Origin: Spirulina sp. SIO3F2
Lineage (GTDB): Bacteria; Cyanobacteriota; Cyanobacteriia; Cyanobacteriales; Spirulinaceae
NCBI GenBank assembly: GCA_010672165.1
Contig: JAAHHN010000028.1
Coordinates: forward strand, 1-45,137
Direction of reading: 5' to 3'
DNA: 45,137 nt
The notes under the pieces are model-generated. The model was not told the DNA's origin and made no database searches. It was given only the letters and a program-made list of their open reading frames with translations. Position numbers and translations under genes: made by a program. The stretch's first letter is position 1, and each line of letters opens with the position of its first letter. Shown in pieces: positions 1 through 7,620 of this stretch.

Positions 1-28
1 TGGTACTCTTTAGCTATCATTTTGTTTG

Positions 29-67
29 GATAGGTCACTTGCACTAATATTGACCTATCTTTTTTTG
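29..67 (+). terminator. Rho-independent terminator of a gene left of the window
   Basis: The arms GATAGGTCA (29-37) and TGACCTATC (51-59) are perfectly complementary and are followed by a run of seven T (60-66). This is a textbook intrinsic terminator on the + strand. It most likely ends a gene that lies before position 1. Confidence 0.8.
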
Positions 68-242
68 CCTCCTTAGTCTATATTCCTTGCTACACAAAGC
101 TTTTGACCCTCTTTGTCACCCTCTCAGGATTTAGTATTGTCTACTCCCCAAAGACTCTAACAATTCTTCACCCGCCCGCAGCCGCTCAATCTAAGCCATT
201 GATGCTGCATCACTAACAAAAAATGTCTTCACCTCACCCCCC

Positions 243-491
243 ATGCAAATCATCCTCAATCTTCCCGACACCCTCAACCAAACCGACACCTTCAACGAAA
301 CCGACTGGTTTCGAGAAATCGCCATTGCCCTCTTTCAACAAGAGCAAATCACCCTCGGTCGTGCCAGCAAAATCGCTGGACTCCACCAACTCGAATTCCA
401 ACAACTCATCGCCGATCGCAGCATTTGTGTTCACTACGATATCGAAGACCTCGAAATCGATTTAGACAGCCTGCGCCAGGACGGCTGGTAA
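243..491 (+). CDS. UPF0175 family antitoxin-like protein
   Basis: This 82-residue protein has the layout of the UPF0175 family: a short N-terminal strand (MQIILNLPDTL), then a helical part with FREIAIALFQQEQITLGRAS and a C-terminal hydrophobic and acidic tail. The family is common in cyanobacteria, where it usually sits just upstream of a DUF3368 PIN-domain toxin and is regarded as its antitoxin and DNA-binding regulator. Here the next codon after the stop starts a remnant of such a toxin (492-527), so the antitoxin is an orphan. I chose the ATG at 243 because it gives the family's usual length and start. The overlapping frame that starts at 223 is low-complexity and is discarded. Confidence 0.85.
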   Translation: MQIILNLPDTLNQTDTFNETDWFREIAIALFQQEQITLGRASKIAGLHQLEFQQLIADRSICVHYDIEDLEIDLDSLRQDGW

Positions 492-527
492 ATGAAGATT
501 GTCAGCAACACCTCACCCCCTGATTGA
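492..527 (+). pseudogene. Truncated start of a DUF3368 PIN-domain toxin
   Basis: The ATG at 492 directly follows the TAA of the UPF0175 gene and reads MKIVSNTSPPD before a stop. DUF3368 PIN toxins typically begin with M-I/K-I-V-S-N/D-T-S-P, where the Asp or Asn near position 6 belongs to the PIN active site. The match stops exactly where a perfect hairpin begins (520-549), so a short inserted or rearranged sequence seems to have cut the toxin off. No later part of the PIN domain is recognisable up to 774. The assignment rests on nine residues plus the expected gene order. Confidence 0.6.
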
Positions 528-549
528 CTGACAAAATTCAGTCAATCAG
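520..549. repeat. Perfect 12-bp hairpin at the toxin break point
   Basis: CTGATTGACTGA (520-531) and TCAGTCAATCAG (538-549) form a perfect 12-bp stem with a 6-nt loop. No T tract follows, so this is not a classical terminator, although it may still stabilise the antitoxin mRNA end. It starts inside the toxin remnant. Confidence 0.6.
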
Positions 550-704
550 CGTTTCAAGTTCTAAGCGAGCTGGCTGATTAGTGTTGGCATGGATGTGTTC
601 GGTGGCTCAAATGTTGGGGAGAAAATTCACTGCTTTCGATGCCATCGTAACGCCCGAAAAACATATAAAATAATGCGATTTTTCCCGCTACAAACAGTCT
701 TTGC

Positions 705-805
705 GTAGTGCCATGACACAGGCAATAGGATTTAACTTAAACCCAAGAATTTCAAAAATCATAGCGATTTTCTAATGCACCAATTAAGGTGTGTCATGGC
801 ACTAC
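705..805. repeat. 16-bp perfect inverted repeat across a start codon
   Basis: GTAGTGCCATGACACA (705-720) is the exact reverse complement of TGTGTCATGGCACTAC (790-805), with 69 nt between. The right arm contains the probable start codon (796) of the next gene. In mRNA the arms could pair and hide the start. The left arm may instead be a relic of an inverted duplication. Confidence 0.6.
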
Positions 806-1569
806 TGCTCAAACAGATTACGCTTGCTACCATTAAGGCAACGAAATCCCCCTTGAGTGCAATGGTTGTTCAACTGAGTCTGGCTAAACTTAAACCCAAT
901 ACCCTCAAACCACTGATTCATTTAGTAGAGCGCGGCATGGGTCAATATCCTTGGCTCGATACAACCGCTCTTACCTTGACCACTGTTGAGCAAACCCAGC
1001 TTCAATGGTTACAAACCCGACTGGCCCAAGAGCGGACTCTCTTGATGAACGAAGCAACAATTTGGGCACGGGCAATCTATCCCGTATTGATGTTGGCAGA
1101 ACAGCAAAATGTGCAAACCTGGGCAGAGGTGGAAGTGAGTGCCGCCTATCCCACTTTTACCGTCTCAGGCATTGCCGATGGTGTGCTGGCCGCCTGTGTA
1201 GAAGGAGAACTCCGGACACCCTATTTCGTCGTAGTTGAGGCCAAACGAGGGCTAGAAGCCGAGAACCCCAAATATCAGCTCTATGGTCAATTGTTGGCCA
1301 CAGCGCGACTGAATTGGCAAGCGCAACCGAGAGAACCTCAAACTGTTTTTGGCTGCTACACGATCGCGGATACCTGGACATTTGTGCGAGCCCAGGTCAG
1401 CGATATGGAGGCGGAGCGTCCCACACTGGTGGTGGAATCCTCACGGGATTACCTAGAAAAAGTCGAAGCAGACAAGATTTTGAAGACCCTTAAGGGAATT
1501 GTGCAACGCTGTATCGCAGAGACTGGGGTGCATGAAGACTTCACGATAGGGGAAGCATCGACACAGTAG
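796..1569 (+). CDS. PD-(D/E)XK nuclease-like protein of unknown role
   Basis: The reading frame opens at 775, but the ATG at 796 is better: it follows AAGGTG at a plausible distance and the extra seven residues (MHQLRCV) are not needed. The product is about 257 residues. The first third is helical. The centre holds an Asp in GIADGVLAA (about residue 127) and the strand FVVVEAKRG (Glu and Lys about residues 147-149), followed by a helix with QLYGQLLATARL. This D...ExK order is the PD-(D/E)XK nuclease signature. Cyanobacteria carry many such proteins of unknown function. A second one lies at 27391. No methyltransferase or helicase partner is adjacent, so I do not call it a restriction enzyme. 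Confidence 0.6.
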   Translation: MALLLKQITLATIKATKSPLSAMVVQLSLAKLKPNTLKPLIHLVERGMGQYPWLDTTALTLTTVEQTQLQWLQTRLAQERTLLMNEATIWARAIYPVLMLAEQQNVQTWAEVEVSAAYPTFTVSGIADGVLAACVEGELRTPYFVVVEAKRGLEAENPKYQLYGQLLATARLNWQAQPREPQTVFGCYTIADTWTFVRAQVSDMEAERPTLVVESSRDYLEKVEADKILKTLKGIVQRCIAETGVHEDFTIGEASTQ

Positions 1570-1720
1570 TGCGATCGCTATCTTGTAGAGTGAGTTAGCA
1601 GGGAGAAAACTTACGCAAACCAGAACAGTTTCCGCTCCTGCGTAACGAACCAAACTCACCAATCACTGCCGCCAAAAATCTATTTTTCAATCTAATACCC
1701 TGTAATGTAATCAACCGACC

Positions 1721-2740
1721 ATGCTAACCCCCCTATTCCTTGCTCATTGCAGCTTCGATAAAACGCCTACCCCTGCGATTATTGGCTTTGAACTCTTTAT
1801 TGTTACTGGCACCGCGATCGCCTTCTGGCTGCTCAATCGAATTCAAACCAAAGTTTGGCTGCGTTTTCTGATTTTAGCGGGAGCAGTTTTGCTCTTTGAA
1901 CTCTTCACTGCGCCGATGTGGAAGAACGAGAAGTTGGGGGTTTGGGCGTATTTGTATCTCGATGTCAGTTGGGTACTGACCATTGGTTGGACGAGCTTGA
2001 TTTTGACTGTGGTGACGGTGTGCGATCGCCTGCTGGAGCAATGGAAAGAATGGCAACGCTTCCCAGCGTATTTGGGTGTGCTCACCGTAGCAGTGACCGG
2101 TTTGGAAATGTTGGTGGTGAATTTGGGGATTCGGAGTTATGCACCGGAAGTGCTGGCGGATATGAGTCCAGTTTTTGTATTAGGTGTGCCGATTGTGGAT
2201 GTGTTTTATTACACCCCGGTATTTATGGGCTTGGTGATTAGTTTTTATAAATATTGGATGTTTATTGTTGAAGATGAACCGCTGATTCCCAGCAAGCAAC
2301 GCAAATGGCTACGGAGTATTTTTATTGCCTTTCTCGCCGTCTTTTTGTTTGAAGTGATGATTCAACCGATGGTGGAGAATCGCGGTTTTCCGCAATGGTC
2401 TTATATTTTCTTTGATATCAGCGTTATTCTCACGGGCGCTTGGGTCTTGATCATCGGTATTGCAGCGGTAGTGATCGATCGCCTCTTTCTACATTTTCCG
2501 GTGGTGTATCGCTTTTTACTGGCAATGGGGATTACGGGGGCGATCGCTTGGCCAACAGAGGCTTGGCTAATGGCGAATAACTATCGTGTATATGGTGAAA
2601 GTGCTACGCATAATTTCACAGGGCATATCACACCGCTGCTTAATACACCTGTTGAAATTGCCTTTGCAATTCCTTGCTATATGGCGCTTGTCATTGCATT
2701 TATTCGCTACTGGGAAACGATTTTAGATAATCGCCTGTAG
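1721..2740 (+). CDS. Multi-pass membrane protein with internal repeats
   Basis: This 339-residue protein has about nine hydrophobic segments and no export signal typical of secreted proteins. It shows internal duplication. LFELFTAPMWKNE...YLDVSWVLTIGW in the first third resembles LFEVMIQPMVENR...FFDISVILTGAW in the last half. Segments ending in PVFMGLVISFYKYW and PCYMALVIAFIRYW resemble each other too. The repeated unit therefore looks like a four-helix block with conserved Glu, Pro and Asp inside or near the membrane. I do not recognise the family and propose no function. It stands alone on the + strand with about 150 bp of spacer before it. Confidence 0.7.
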   Translation: MLTPLFLAHCSFDKTPTPAIIGFELFIVTGTAIAFWLLNRIQTKVWLRFLILAGAVLLFELFTAPMWKNEKLGVWAYLYLDVSWVLTIGWTSLILTVVTVCDRLLEQWKEWQRFPAYLGVLTVAVTGLEMLVVNLGIRSYAPEVLADMSPVFVLGVPIVDVFYYTPVFMGLVISFYKYWMFIVEDEPLIPSKQRKWLRSIFIAFLAVFLFEVMIQPMVENRGFPQWSYIFFDISVILTGAWVLIIGIAAVVIDRLFLHFPVVYRFLLAMGITGAIAWPTEAWLMANNYRVYGESATHNFTGHITPLLNTPVEIAFAIPCYMALVIAFIRYWETILDNRL

Positions 2741-2778
2741 GTTATAAGTAGAGTGACCTAATTAAACCGAGGTACACC

Positions 2779-2898
2779 ATGATCAAAAGCCATACAGCAC
2801 AAGCTCTTCATGCCTTACCCACCTCGAACTTTACTGGTCAACCTACTTATCGCTCTATTAAAAATACACCTGAATTAGCTAATAGCAGGTTGAGTTGA
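2779..2898 (+). CDS. Possible 39-residue small protein
   Basis: ATG at 2779 is preceded by CGAGGTACACC, a reasonable Shine-Dalgarno. The frame runs 39 codons to TGA at 2896. The peptide starts MIKSHTAQALHALPTSNF and is rich in Ser, Thr, Ala and Asn, without a membrane helix. It fills the gap between two membrane-protein genes. It has no leader motif like the peptides at 6987-14065. It could be chance, since there is no homology evidence. Confidence 0.3.
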   Translation: MIKSHTAQALHALPTSNFTGQPTYRSIKNTPELANSRLS

Positions 2899-2973
2899 CG
2901 AAAGAAACCCAATACCAAAAAAGCTTATAGCGATCTTTAAATCAGAAAACATCCAATTATCAACAAGATTGTC

Positions 2974-3456
2974 ATGGTCGATAAAGAGACAGTATTTGAG
3001 AACATTGCAAAAAACATCGCTGTGATGAGCGCGATCGCTTTTCCAGTGGGCTTAGTCGTTGTAGCGCTGGGGTTAATTATTATCACAGGCGATCCCATCA
3101 ACGCAGGAACTTTAGTGTTGTATTCGATCGTTTGCACTCTCGGTATCTCATTGTTGATCTGGGTTCCTCTCGTTTGGCTTGCCGGTTTTATTACGGTCGG
3201 GATTATCCTCGGCATCGCTCAAACCGTTGGCTTTGGCTTAAATCTGACGTTGCCAGGGCAGAGTCAATCGATTGGTGCGGTGTTTAAACCTGCGGTGAGC
3301 CGTGCCACTGTGAAGCAGCAAAGTTTAGTGAATTACATTCGCAAAGCGCAGGCCAAGGGTTTTAGTGAGAGTCAGATTCAGAATCGCTTGCGTCAAGAGG
3401 GCTGGAGCTTGGCAGAAATTGAGCAGGCGCAAGGCGCGATGGAAACTTCAGCTTAA
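2974..3456 (+). CDS. Small membrane protein with C-terminal helical tail domain
   Basis: The 160-residue product has two or three hydrophobic segments (about residues 17-38, 44-65 and 68-90), a linker, then a charged C-terminal module beginning QQSLVNYIRKAQAKGFSESQ and ending W-S-L-A-E-I-E-Q-A. Modules of this type (L-x-x-Y-I-x-x-A-x-x-x-G-x-S-x-x-Q-I-x-x-x-L-x-x-x-G-W) recur at the ends of bacterial membrane proteins and look like a small helix-turn-helix-like or UBA-like fold. The next gene encodes a paralogue 13 bp downstream, so the two are probably co-transcribed. Function unknown. Confidence 0.7.
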   Translation: MVDKETVFENIAKNIAVMSAIAFPVGLVVVALGLIIITGDPINAGTLVLYSIVCTLGISLLIWVPLVWLAGFITVGIILGIAQTVGFGLNLTLPGQSQSIGAVFKPAVSRATVKQQSLVNYIRKAQAKGFSESQIQNRLRQEGWSLAEIEQAQGAMETSA

Positions 3457-3468
3457 TTAATTAAGACA

Positions 3469-4134
3469 ATGAGTGAAAACAATTCACCAACTCAAAACAT
3501 ATTGTTAGAGAATCTTAAAACTCTATTCACTGGCGTGATCGCCCTGAGCATCATCATCGGAGGCATCTGGAGTTTTGGCGGGGTTATGGTGGTCTCGATC
3601 GTCTGTACGCTGGGGATCGCTTTGCTGATTTGGCTCCCCTTATTTTGGCTTTTAGGTCGATTAACTTTAGCCGCTTTTAACTATTGCAATATCAATGGGC
3701 AAAGCGCTACACCGCAACAGAAATTTGGTGACATGGCTCGAACCGTGATTATGGGGTTTCTTGGCGTTTCAATGATTGCTGTACCCTTGGGGGTATTTGG
3801 TCTGGTGGCATTAATTGACCAAACGCCTAAGCAGGGTTGGATTGTTTGGCTATTGGTTTTGTGGTTGGCGGGCCGATTAACACCGAGAATCCTTAACGTT
3901 CTGGGGATTAATCTCAGCAATTTTGCGTTGGGCGGATCACGCTCAGGTGTTGAGGGAGGCGAGGTTTTACCTTCGCTTCGGAAGCCGACGCCCCAGCAAC
4001 AAAGTCTTGTCAACTATATCCGCAAGGCTCAAGCCAAGGGGTTTAGCGAAAGTCAAATCCAAAGTCGCTTAAATCAGCAGGGTTGGAGTAATACAGAAAT
4101 TGAGCAAGCTCAAGCGATGGTGAGTGTAGTTTGA
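3469..4134 (+). CDS. Paralogous membrane protein with the same C-terminal tail
   Basis: This 221-residue protein has four hydrophobic segments, arranged as two similar halves: WLPLFWLLGRLTLAAFNYC and WLLVLWLAGRLTPRILNVL both follow a helix pair. SIVCTLGIALLIWLPL also matches SIVCTLGISLLIWVPL of the preceding protein. The C-terminal tail QQSLVNYIRKAQAKGFSESQ is identical over 20 residues to the neighbour's tail. The pair thus arose by tandem duplication, followed by gain or loss of one membrane hairpin. Hetero-oligomers of the two are plausible. Function unknown. It converges with the DUF4419 gene 20 bp away. Confidence 0.7.
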   Translation: MSENNSPTQNILLENLKTLFTGVIALSIIIGGIWSFGGVMVVSIVCTLGIALLIWLPLFWLLGRLTLAAFNYCNINGQSATPQQKFGDMARTVIMGFLGVSMIAVPLGVFGLVALIDQTPKQGWIVWLLVLWLAGRLTPRILNVLGINLSNFALGGSRSGVEGGEVLPSLRKPTPQQQSLVNYIRKAQAKGFSESQIQSRLNQQGWSNTEIEQAQAMVSVV

Positions 4135-4154
4135 TGAGACGATCGCTCAAATAT

Positions 4155-5843
4155 TTATCTCAGTATCACATTTTTCAACGAAATCGGCTCAAAGCCTGGG
4201 TCATCAAAGAAATATCGACCATCAGCTGCAAAAATACGTTCAAATAGCTGGGATATCCCATCAGCAATAATCACAGGGTTCCAAAGCTGAAGGTCTTCAC
4301 TATTTGCGAATCCACCTCTTACATTAGAACCACGAACTACTCTACCTAAGAGCATCCAACAGTGATCACGTGTCCAGTAATAAGCGATGCAACGTCGATC
4401 ACTTAACTTAATGAAATGCTCTGCATAGTCACTTCGTACTTTAATTAAAGGTTCTGTATCGCCATTCCGTAAATCTGGAAGTGAATAAAGTTGTTCTTCA
4501 TTATCTGATAATATTTTCTGATAATGTGCTCTACGATCAACCGGGTTAGAGATACGATCTAATTCGGTTTGAATTTCCTCATGCTTAGGCAAACCCTTAT
4601 ATGCTTTAACTTCCCAAGAATATTGACTACTTGGAAATAGTACTGCTCCATTAAATTTTTCTAGAACCTGCATATACTCTTTGGGAATTTCACCCCGCCC
4701 AGGCTGCCGATTATTCCAGTCCATTGGTGGTTTTGTAATATGCTCTTGCTGAATTTCATCGAGTAGCTCTACAAACCCTCTATCCAGCTCTCGAACTGCC
4801 CAGCCAACTTCAGGTTTTAAATAACTATCTTCAGTCTGTTGTACACCAACAAAGCCAGAAACCAAACCCAAGGAAATTTTGTGTCCGTTGAACTCGACCG
4901 TGATAGGCGATTGAGAAATTTCATTCGGTAAAGAGCGGGAAGAAATTCCATTCTCAACAATAAGCTTTGAACGTGGCACATCGAAAATTGGATTTCTTAC
5001 AGACACATCTTCAGTAACTGAATGCTGGATGTAAGGGAATAAATCTGCTAGCCAACCTGTAATTAAATCACCACCATACATCTCCTCAGGTTTATAGATA
5101 TGCTGCCAAAACTCTCGGGAAGGTTGACCCGATGCAGTGTCAACAAATCCCTGAAAAATCGGTAACAAACGGTCTGTCCACCAATCCAGATCATATTGCG
5201 CCATTTGCTCAACGCGATTGTAGATACTCTGCCAATCAGCCACTGTCCCCATTAACGTGATGTATGGAATACCGCAAATTCCAGCCAGCACATAGGCAAA
5301 ATATTTCTTGAATGCATCCATCATCACCACATGACTCGCCGTTTGGGTCACAGGCGTTGTGGTGCTGAAATTGCACTCCAACAAGCGATAGACATCTGCC
5401 CCCACATGATCACGAATCAATAACGCCCAACCCTGCACCGCCGATCGCCAATCCTCAACCGTTTGAGGCAAGGGGGCATTCACCACCAACTCCTGTTTAC
5501 CCTGATGAGCCACAAAGCGAGAGCGGAGCCGTTCCGCATTGTTATTAACATGCTGGGCAAAACCTTGAGCGATCGTTAGCCAGATAATATCCGGCGTCAA
5601 CACTAACGGTCGATGCTCACTAAACGCCCGATGCACTGCATAGACTAAAGGGTGAGTGGAGCAATATTCCACCACTTGAAAATCATCATCATGACTAAAC
5701 GCCAATAGGGGCGCTTCTAAATAGGCTTCAAGCGATGCTTTTGCCGATTTAAACTTGAGCTGAGTGGTGACGGCTTCGACATCATCCACCTGGAAACAAA
5801 TGGAATTGGCGGTTTTGTTTAGGATTGGCGCGATCGCACTCAT
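4155..5843 (-). CDS. DUF4419 domain protein
   Basis: The 562-residue product matches the DUF4419 pattern as I know it. Near residues 60-105 it has HPLVYAVHRAFSEHRPLVLT followed by PDIIWLTIAQGFAQHVN. Later come CGIPYITLMGTVADWQ and a block GDLITGWLADLFPY. DUF4419 proteins occur across fungi, actinomycetes and cyanobacteria and have no established biochemical activity. There is no signal peptide or membrane helix, so it is probably cytosolic. It lies 47 bp downstream of a DUF6939-like gene on the same strand and is probably its operon partner. Confidence 0.85.
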   Translation of the reverse strand: MSAIAPILNKTANSICFQVDDVEAVTTQLKFKSAKASLEAYLEAPLLAFSHDDDFQVVEYCSTHPLVYAVHRAFSEHRPLVLTPDIIWLTIAQGFAQHVNNNAERLRSRFVAHQGKQELVVNAPLPQTVEDWRSAVQGWALLIRDHVGADVYRLLECNFSTTTPVTQTASHVVMMDAFKKYFAYVLAGICGIPYITLMGTVADWQSIYNRVEQMAQYDLDWWTDRLLPIFQGFVDTASGQPSREFWQHIYKPEEMYGGDLITGWLADLFPYIQHSVTEDVSVRNPIFDVPRSKLIVENGISSRSLPNEISQSPITVEFNGHKISLGLVSGFVGVQQTEDSYLKPEVGWAVRELDRGFVELLDEIQQEHITKPPMDWNNRQPGRGEIPKEYMQVLEKFNGAVLFPSSQYSWEVKAYKGLPKHEEIQTELDRISNPVDRRAHYQKILSDNEEQLYSLPDLRNGDTEPLIKVRSDYAEHFIKLSDRRCIAYYWTRDHCWMLLGRVVRGSNVRGGFANSEDLQLWNPVIIADGISQLFERIFAADGRYFFDDPGFEPISLKNVILR

Positions 5844-5890
5844 CAGGCCCTCTCAACATCTCTGGGAAATACGAGCGTATTCTAACGAAG

Positions 5891-6439
5891 TCAAGACACG
5901 GGCTGTGTCGATTCCAAATATTGCTTAACCAACTGAGCATGACTCAACGGCCGACTAAGATCCATCACATCACCATTGGTTTCATAATCCAGCAACACCA
6001 CCCCTGCGTCGGCTTTTGCCCGCAACAGTTCGACCTCCGTTTGTAAGCAGTTTTCCAACACCCACCGATAGGCCGGTAGATAAATCTGCTGCCGCGCTGT
6101 TAAGTAATCCAGCAGTTCTGTGCCCTGCGTCCCGCGCCGATGACCTAAAACCTTGCCATATTTACGCACCGTCCGCTTCAAGCCTTTCATACTCGTCACC
6201 TGCAACTTGTTCAAGTCCACATCCGCTGACTCAAACACCTTCAGCCCCTGCCATAACCCTTCCACCGACTGGCTCACCGCCGCTGAAAACGGAACAGGAA
6301 TGTTGCCGTGGGGATAGAACGGGCTAAACCGCACCCAAGGCTCAGGTGCTTTAGAGGTGAGGTCAATGATTTCGTAGCCTGGGAATTCTCGCTCTAGGGT
6401 TTTGAGCTGCTTACGTCGATTGGCGACAACAATGGGCAT
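5891..6439 (-). CDS. DUF6939-like conserved protein
   Basis: The frame can be extended to 6508, but those 23 codons come from a repeat element (6463-6574). The ATG at 6439 (MPIVVANRRKQL) is the natural start and gives 182 residues. Conserved-looking blocks are WVRFSPFYPHGNIPVPFS, SQSVEGLWQGLKVF and TSMKGLKRTVRKYGKVLGHR, which I recall from a family annotated DUF6939; that name is from memory. No membrane segment is present. No function is known. The MITE copy ends 23 bp before the start codon, so the promoter must lie in or beyond the element. Confidence 0.7.
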   Translation of the reverse strand: MPIVVANRRKQLKTLEREFPGYEIIDLTSKAPEPWVRFSPFYPHGNIPVPFSAAVSQSVEGLWQGLKVFESADVDLNKLQVTSMKGLKRTVRKYGKVLGHRRGTQGTELLDYLTARQQIYLPAYRWVLENCLQTEVELLRAKADAGVVLLDYETNGDVMDLSRPLSHAQLVKQYLESTQPVS

Positions 6440-6462
6440 TTCGAGGCTAAATGCTGATACAA

Positions 6463-6574
6463 CTAGTACCGCAGGGCGAAAGTTCAAAGCGCAGAGTTCA
6501 AAGTTCAAAGTGCCTGTATGACAGATATTTAGTGGATTTTGAACAGGTTGCTGATTTCCGCCGTTGGGTACGAG
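6463..6574. repeat. MITE-like element, copy A (diverged)
   Basis: Copy A begins CTAGTACCGCAGGGCGAAAG and ends in a degenerate CGAG where the other copies end in CTAG. It has the same 112-bp length as copies B and D, but with about a dozen differences. The inner part holds the direct repeats AGTTCAAAG. It sits immediately upstream of the DUF6939-like gene and creates a false N-terminal extension of that frame. Confidence 0.8.
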
Positions 6575-6618
6575 AAAACAAATCCTAGAATAACGCTAGT
6601 GCAGCGTCAAGCCTTAAT

Positions 6619-6721
6619 TGTAGGTTGGTGTTGAGTGAAGCGAAACCCAACACAACCATTGTCGCTGTTGGATTATCTCCTTTGGAGACGCTACGCGAAC
6701 GTTCCTCAACCACAACCTACG
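6619..6721. repeat. Second repeat type bounded by GTAGGTTG / CAACCTAC
   Basis: The stretch starts TGTAGGTTGGTGTTGAGTGA and ends CCACAACCTACG, so GTAGGTTG and CAACCTAC form terminal inverted repeats. Inside lies TCTCCTTTGGAGACGCTACG, a dispersed motif known in many cyanobacterial genomes. A relative occurs at 38247-38498. This is non-coding. Confidence 0.6.
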
Positions 6722-6752
6722 CAAAAACCTGATTTTTAGAGTTGACAGAGCA

Positions 6753-6864
6753 CTAGTACCGCAGGGCGGAAGTTCAAAGTGCAGAGTTCAAAGTTCAAAG
6801 TGTCTGTATGACAGATATCGGGTGGATTTTGAATAGGTGGCTTACTTCCGCCGTCGAGTACTAG
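6753..6864. repeat. MITE-like element, copy B (identical to copy D)
   Basis: This is a 112-bp unit with imperfect terminal inverted repeats: CTAGTACCGCAGGGCGGAAG at the left and CTTCCGCCGTCGAGTACTAG at the right. It contains no reading frame. By base-by-base reading it is identical to the copy at 39159-39270. The CTAG at both ends may be a target-site duplication or part of the repeat. Confidence 0.9.
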
Positions 6865-6899
6865 TAATAATCCGGTGAGCATCAACACATGACAAAAAA

Positions 6900-6923
6900 A
6901 GAAGAGGATTATCTTCCTCTTCT
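6900..6923 (-). terminator. Terminator of the sigma/TPR/peptide unit
   Basis: On the minus strand AGAAGAGGA and TCCTCTTCT form a 9-bp stem with a 6-nt loop, followed by seven T (the complement of the A run at 6894-6900). It lies 64 bp past the stop of the peptide gene at 6987 and is the natural end of the minus-strand island unit. Confidence 0.8.
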
Positions 6924-6986
6924 CAAATTTCTCGATTGCCTTAGTCTTTGTCGCTGTGGTTGAGAACGTGTTTCAAGGGGAAGTAA

Positions 6987-7202
6987 TTAGAGTCGGCGAG
7001 TACAGTTACCAAATTTACTTTTCCAGGATTTACCTCCAACTCGCTTACAATTATGAGCATCTCGATTATTGAGAACTCTACCCGAACAATTTCTGGCACT
7101 GTAGCACTTTTGCTTGGCGGATATCTCAACTCCAGAATCTGAAGAAAGATGAGAAAAGCCTAAGTCACGGATTATGGGCAAAGCTTGAATGGGGAAAGGC
7201 AT
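6987..7202 (-). CDS. Cys-rich cationic RiPP precursor-like peptide (P1)
   Basis: The frame opens with TTG at 7217, but ATG at 7202 has GAGGA eight bases upstream and gives 71 residues starting MPFPIQALPIIRD. The leader contains P-I-Q-A-L-P-I-I-R, matching the motif of the other island peptides and of cyanobactin leaders. It ends in GVEIS (24-28), the place of the PatA cleavage sequence. The predicted core (29-71) starts AKQKCYSARNCSGR, has four Cys and many Lys and Arg, and ends GNCTRRL. It lies 73 bp after the P2 gene on the same strand and before a strong terminator. Two disulfides and an antimicrobial or signalling role are possible, but this is inference. A competing frame at 6941-7129 lacks these signals. 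Confidence 0.7.
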   Translation of the reverse strand: MPFPIQALPIIRDLGFSHLSSDSGVEISAKQKCYSARNCSGRVLNNRDAHNCKRVGGKSWKSKFGNCTRRL

Positions 7203-7275
7203 AAGGTTATTCCTCAATAATTGCAGTTATCTATGAACGTGTCATGCTGATGGATTAGGTGAGCACCATAGAACT

Positions 7276-7476
7276 TTAGACACAATTACATGAATACGCT
7301 TGTGTTGCTTGGTTGTAATAACACTGTGGATTATATTTTGGCCCACAATTGTCAGAAGTTACATTTCCCGCTGCATCACAGGTACAGCTAGCTTGAATTC
7401 CTGAAGCTGCCAAACGATTTTTAGAGAGCATTGATGGGATATTACGGCTAACCGGTCGGACTTGTACTGGAGACAT
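7276..7476 (-). CDS. Six-Cys RiPP precursor-like peptide (P2)
   Basis: This 66-residue peptide has an excellent ribosome site (AGGAGGAA, eight bases from the ATG). The leader is MSPVQVRPVSRNIPSMLSKN and ends in GIQAS (26-30). It has the P-V-Q-V-R-P-V-S-R motif with P3 and R11 eight apart. The core (31-66) begins CTCDAAGN, ends SCNCV and has six Cys, with Tyr, Asn and Gln in between. It is not cationic, unlike P1. Processing after Ser30 by the PatA-type protease at 9925 is inferred from the junction sequence. It follows the TPR gene by 144 bp, which could hold its own promoter. Confidence 0.75.
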   Translation of the reverse strand: MSPVQVRPVSRNIPSMLSKNRLAASGIQASCTCDAAGNVTSDNCGPKYNPQCYYNQATQAYSCNCV

Positions 7477-7620
7477 GATTAGATTCCTCCTATGTTTTAT
7501 ACTTCTAAGACGGTATGAGGCTTGATTTCTGAATTTTTTCGAGTTTTTGCTTAGACTTCATCGTTTTGATTTGACATATAAATATCAACTCAAATCTCAA
7601 ATAGAAAAGATACCAAGTAT

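Noticed and set aside
6463-6864. The clustered repeats as a CRISPR array
   Set aside because: The units are about 112 bp with terminal inverted repeats, not 25-40 bp direct repeats with unique spacers, and no cas gene is present.
6941-7129. 62-codon minus-strand frame overlapping P1
   Set aside because: It has no ribosome site and no leader motif, and lies inside the better supported P1 gene in another frame.
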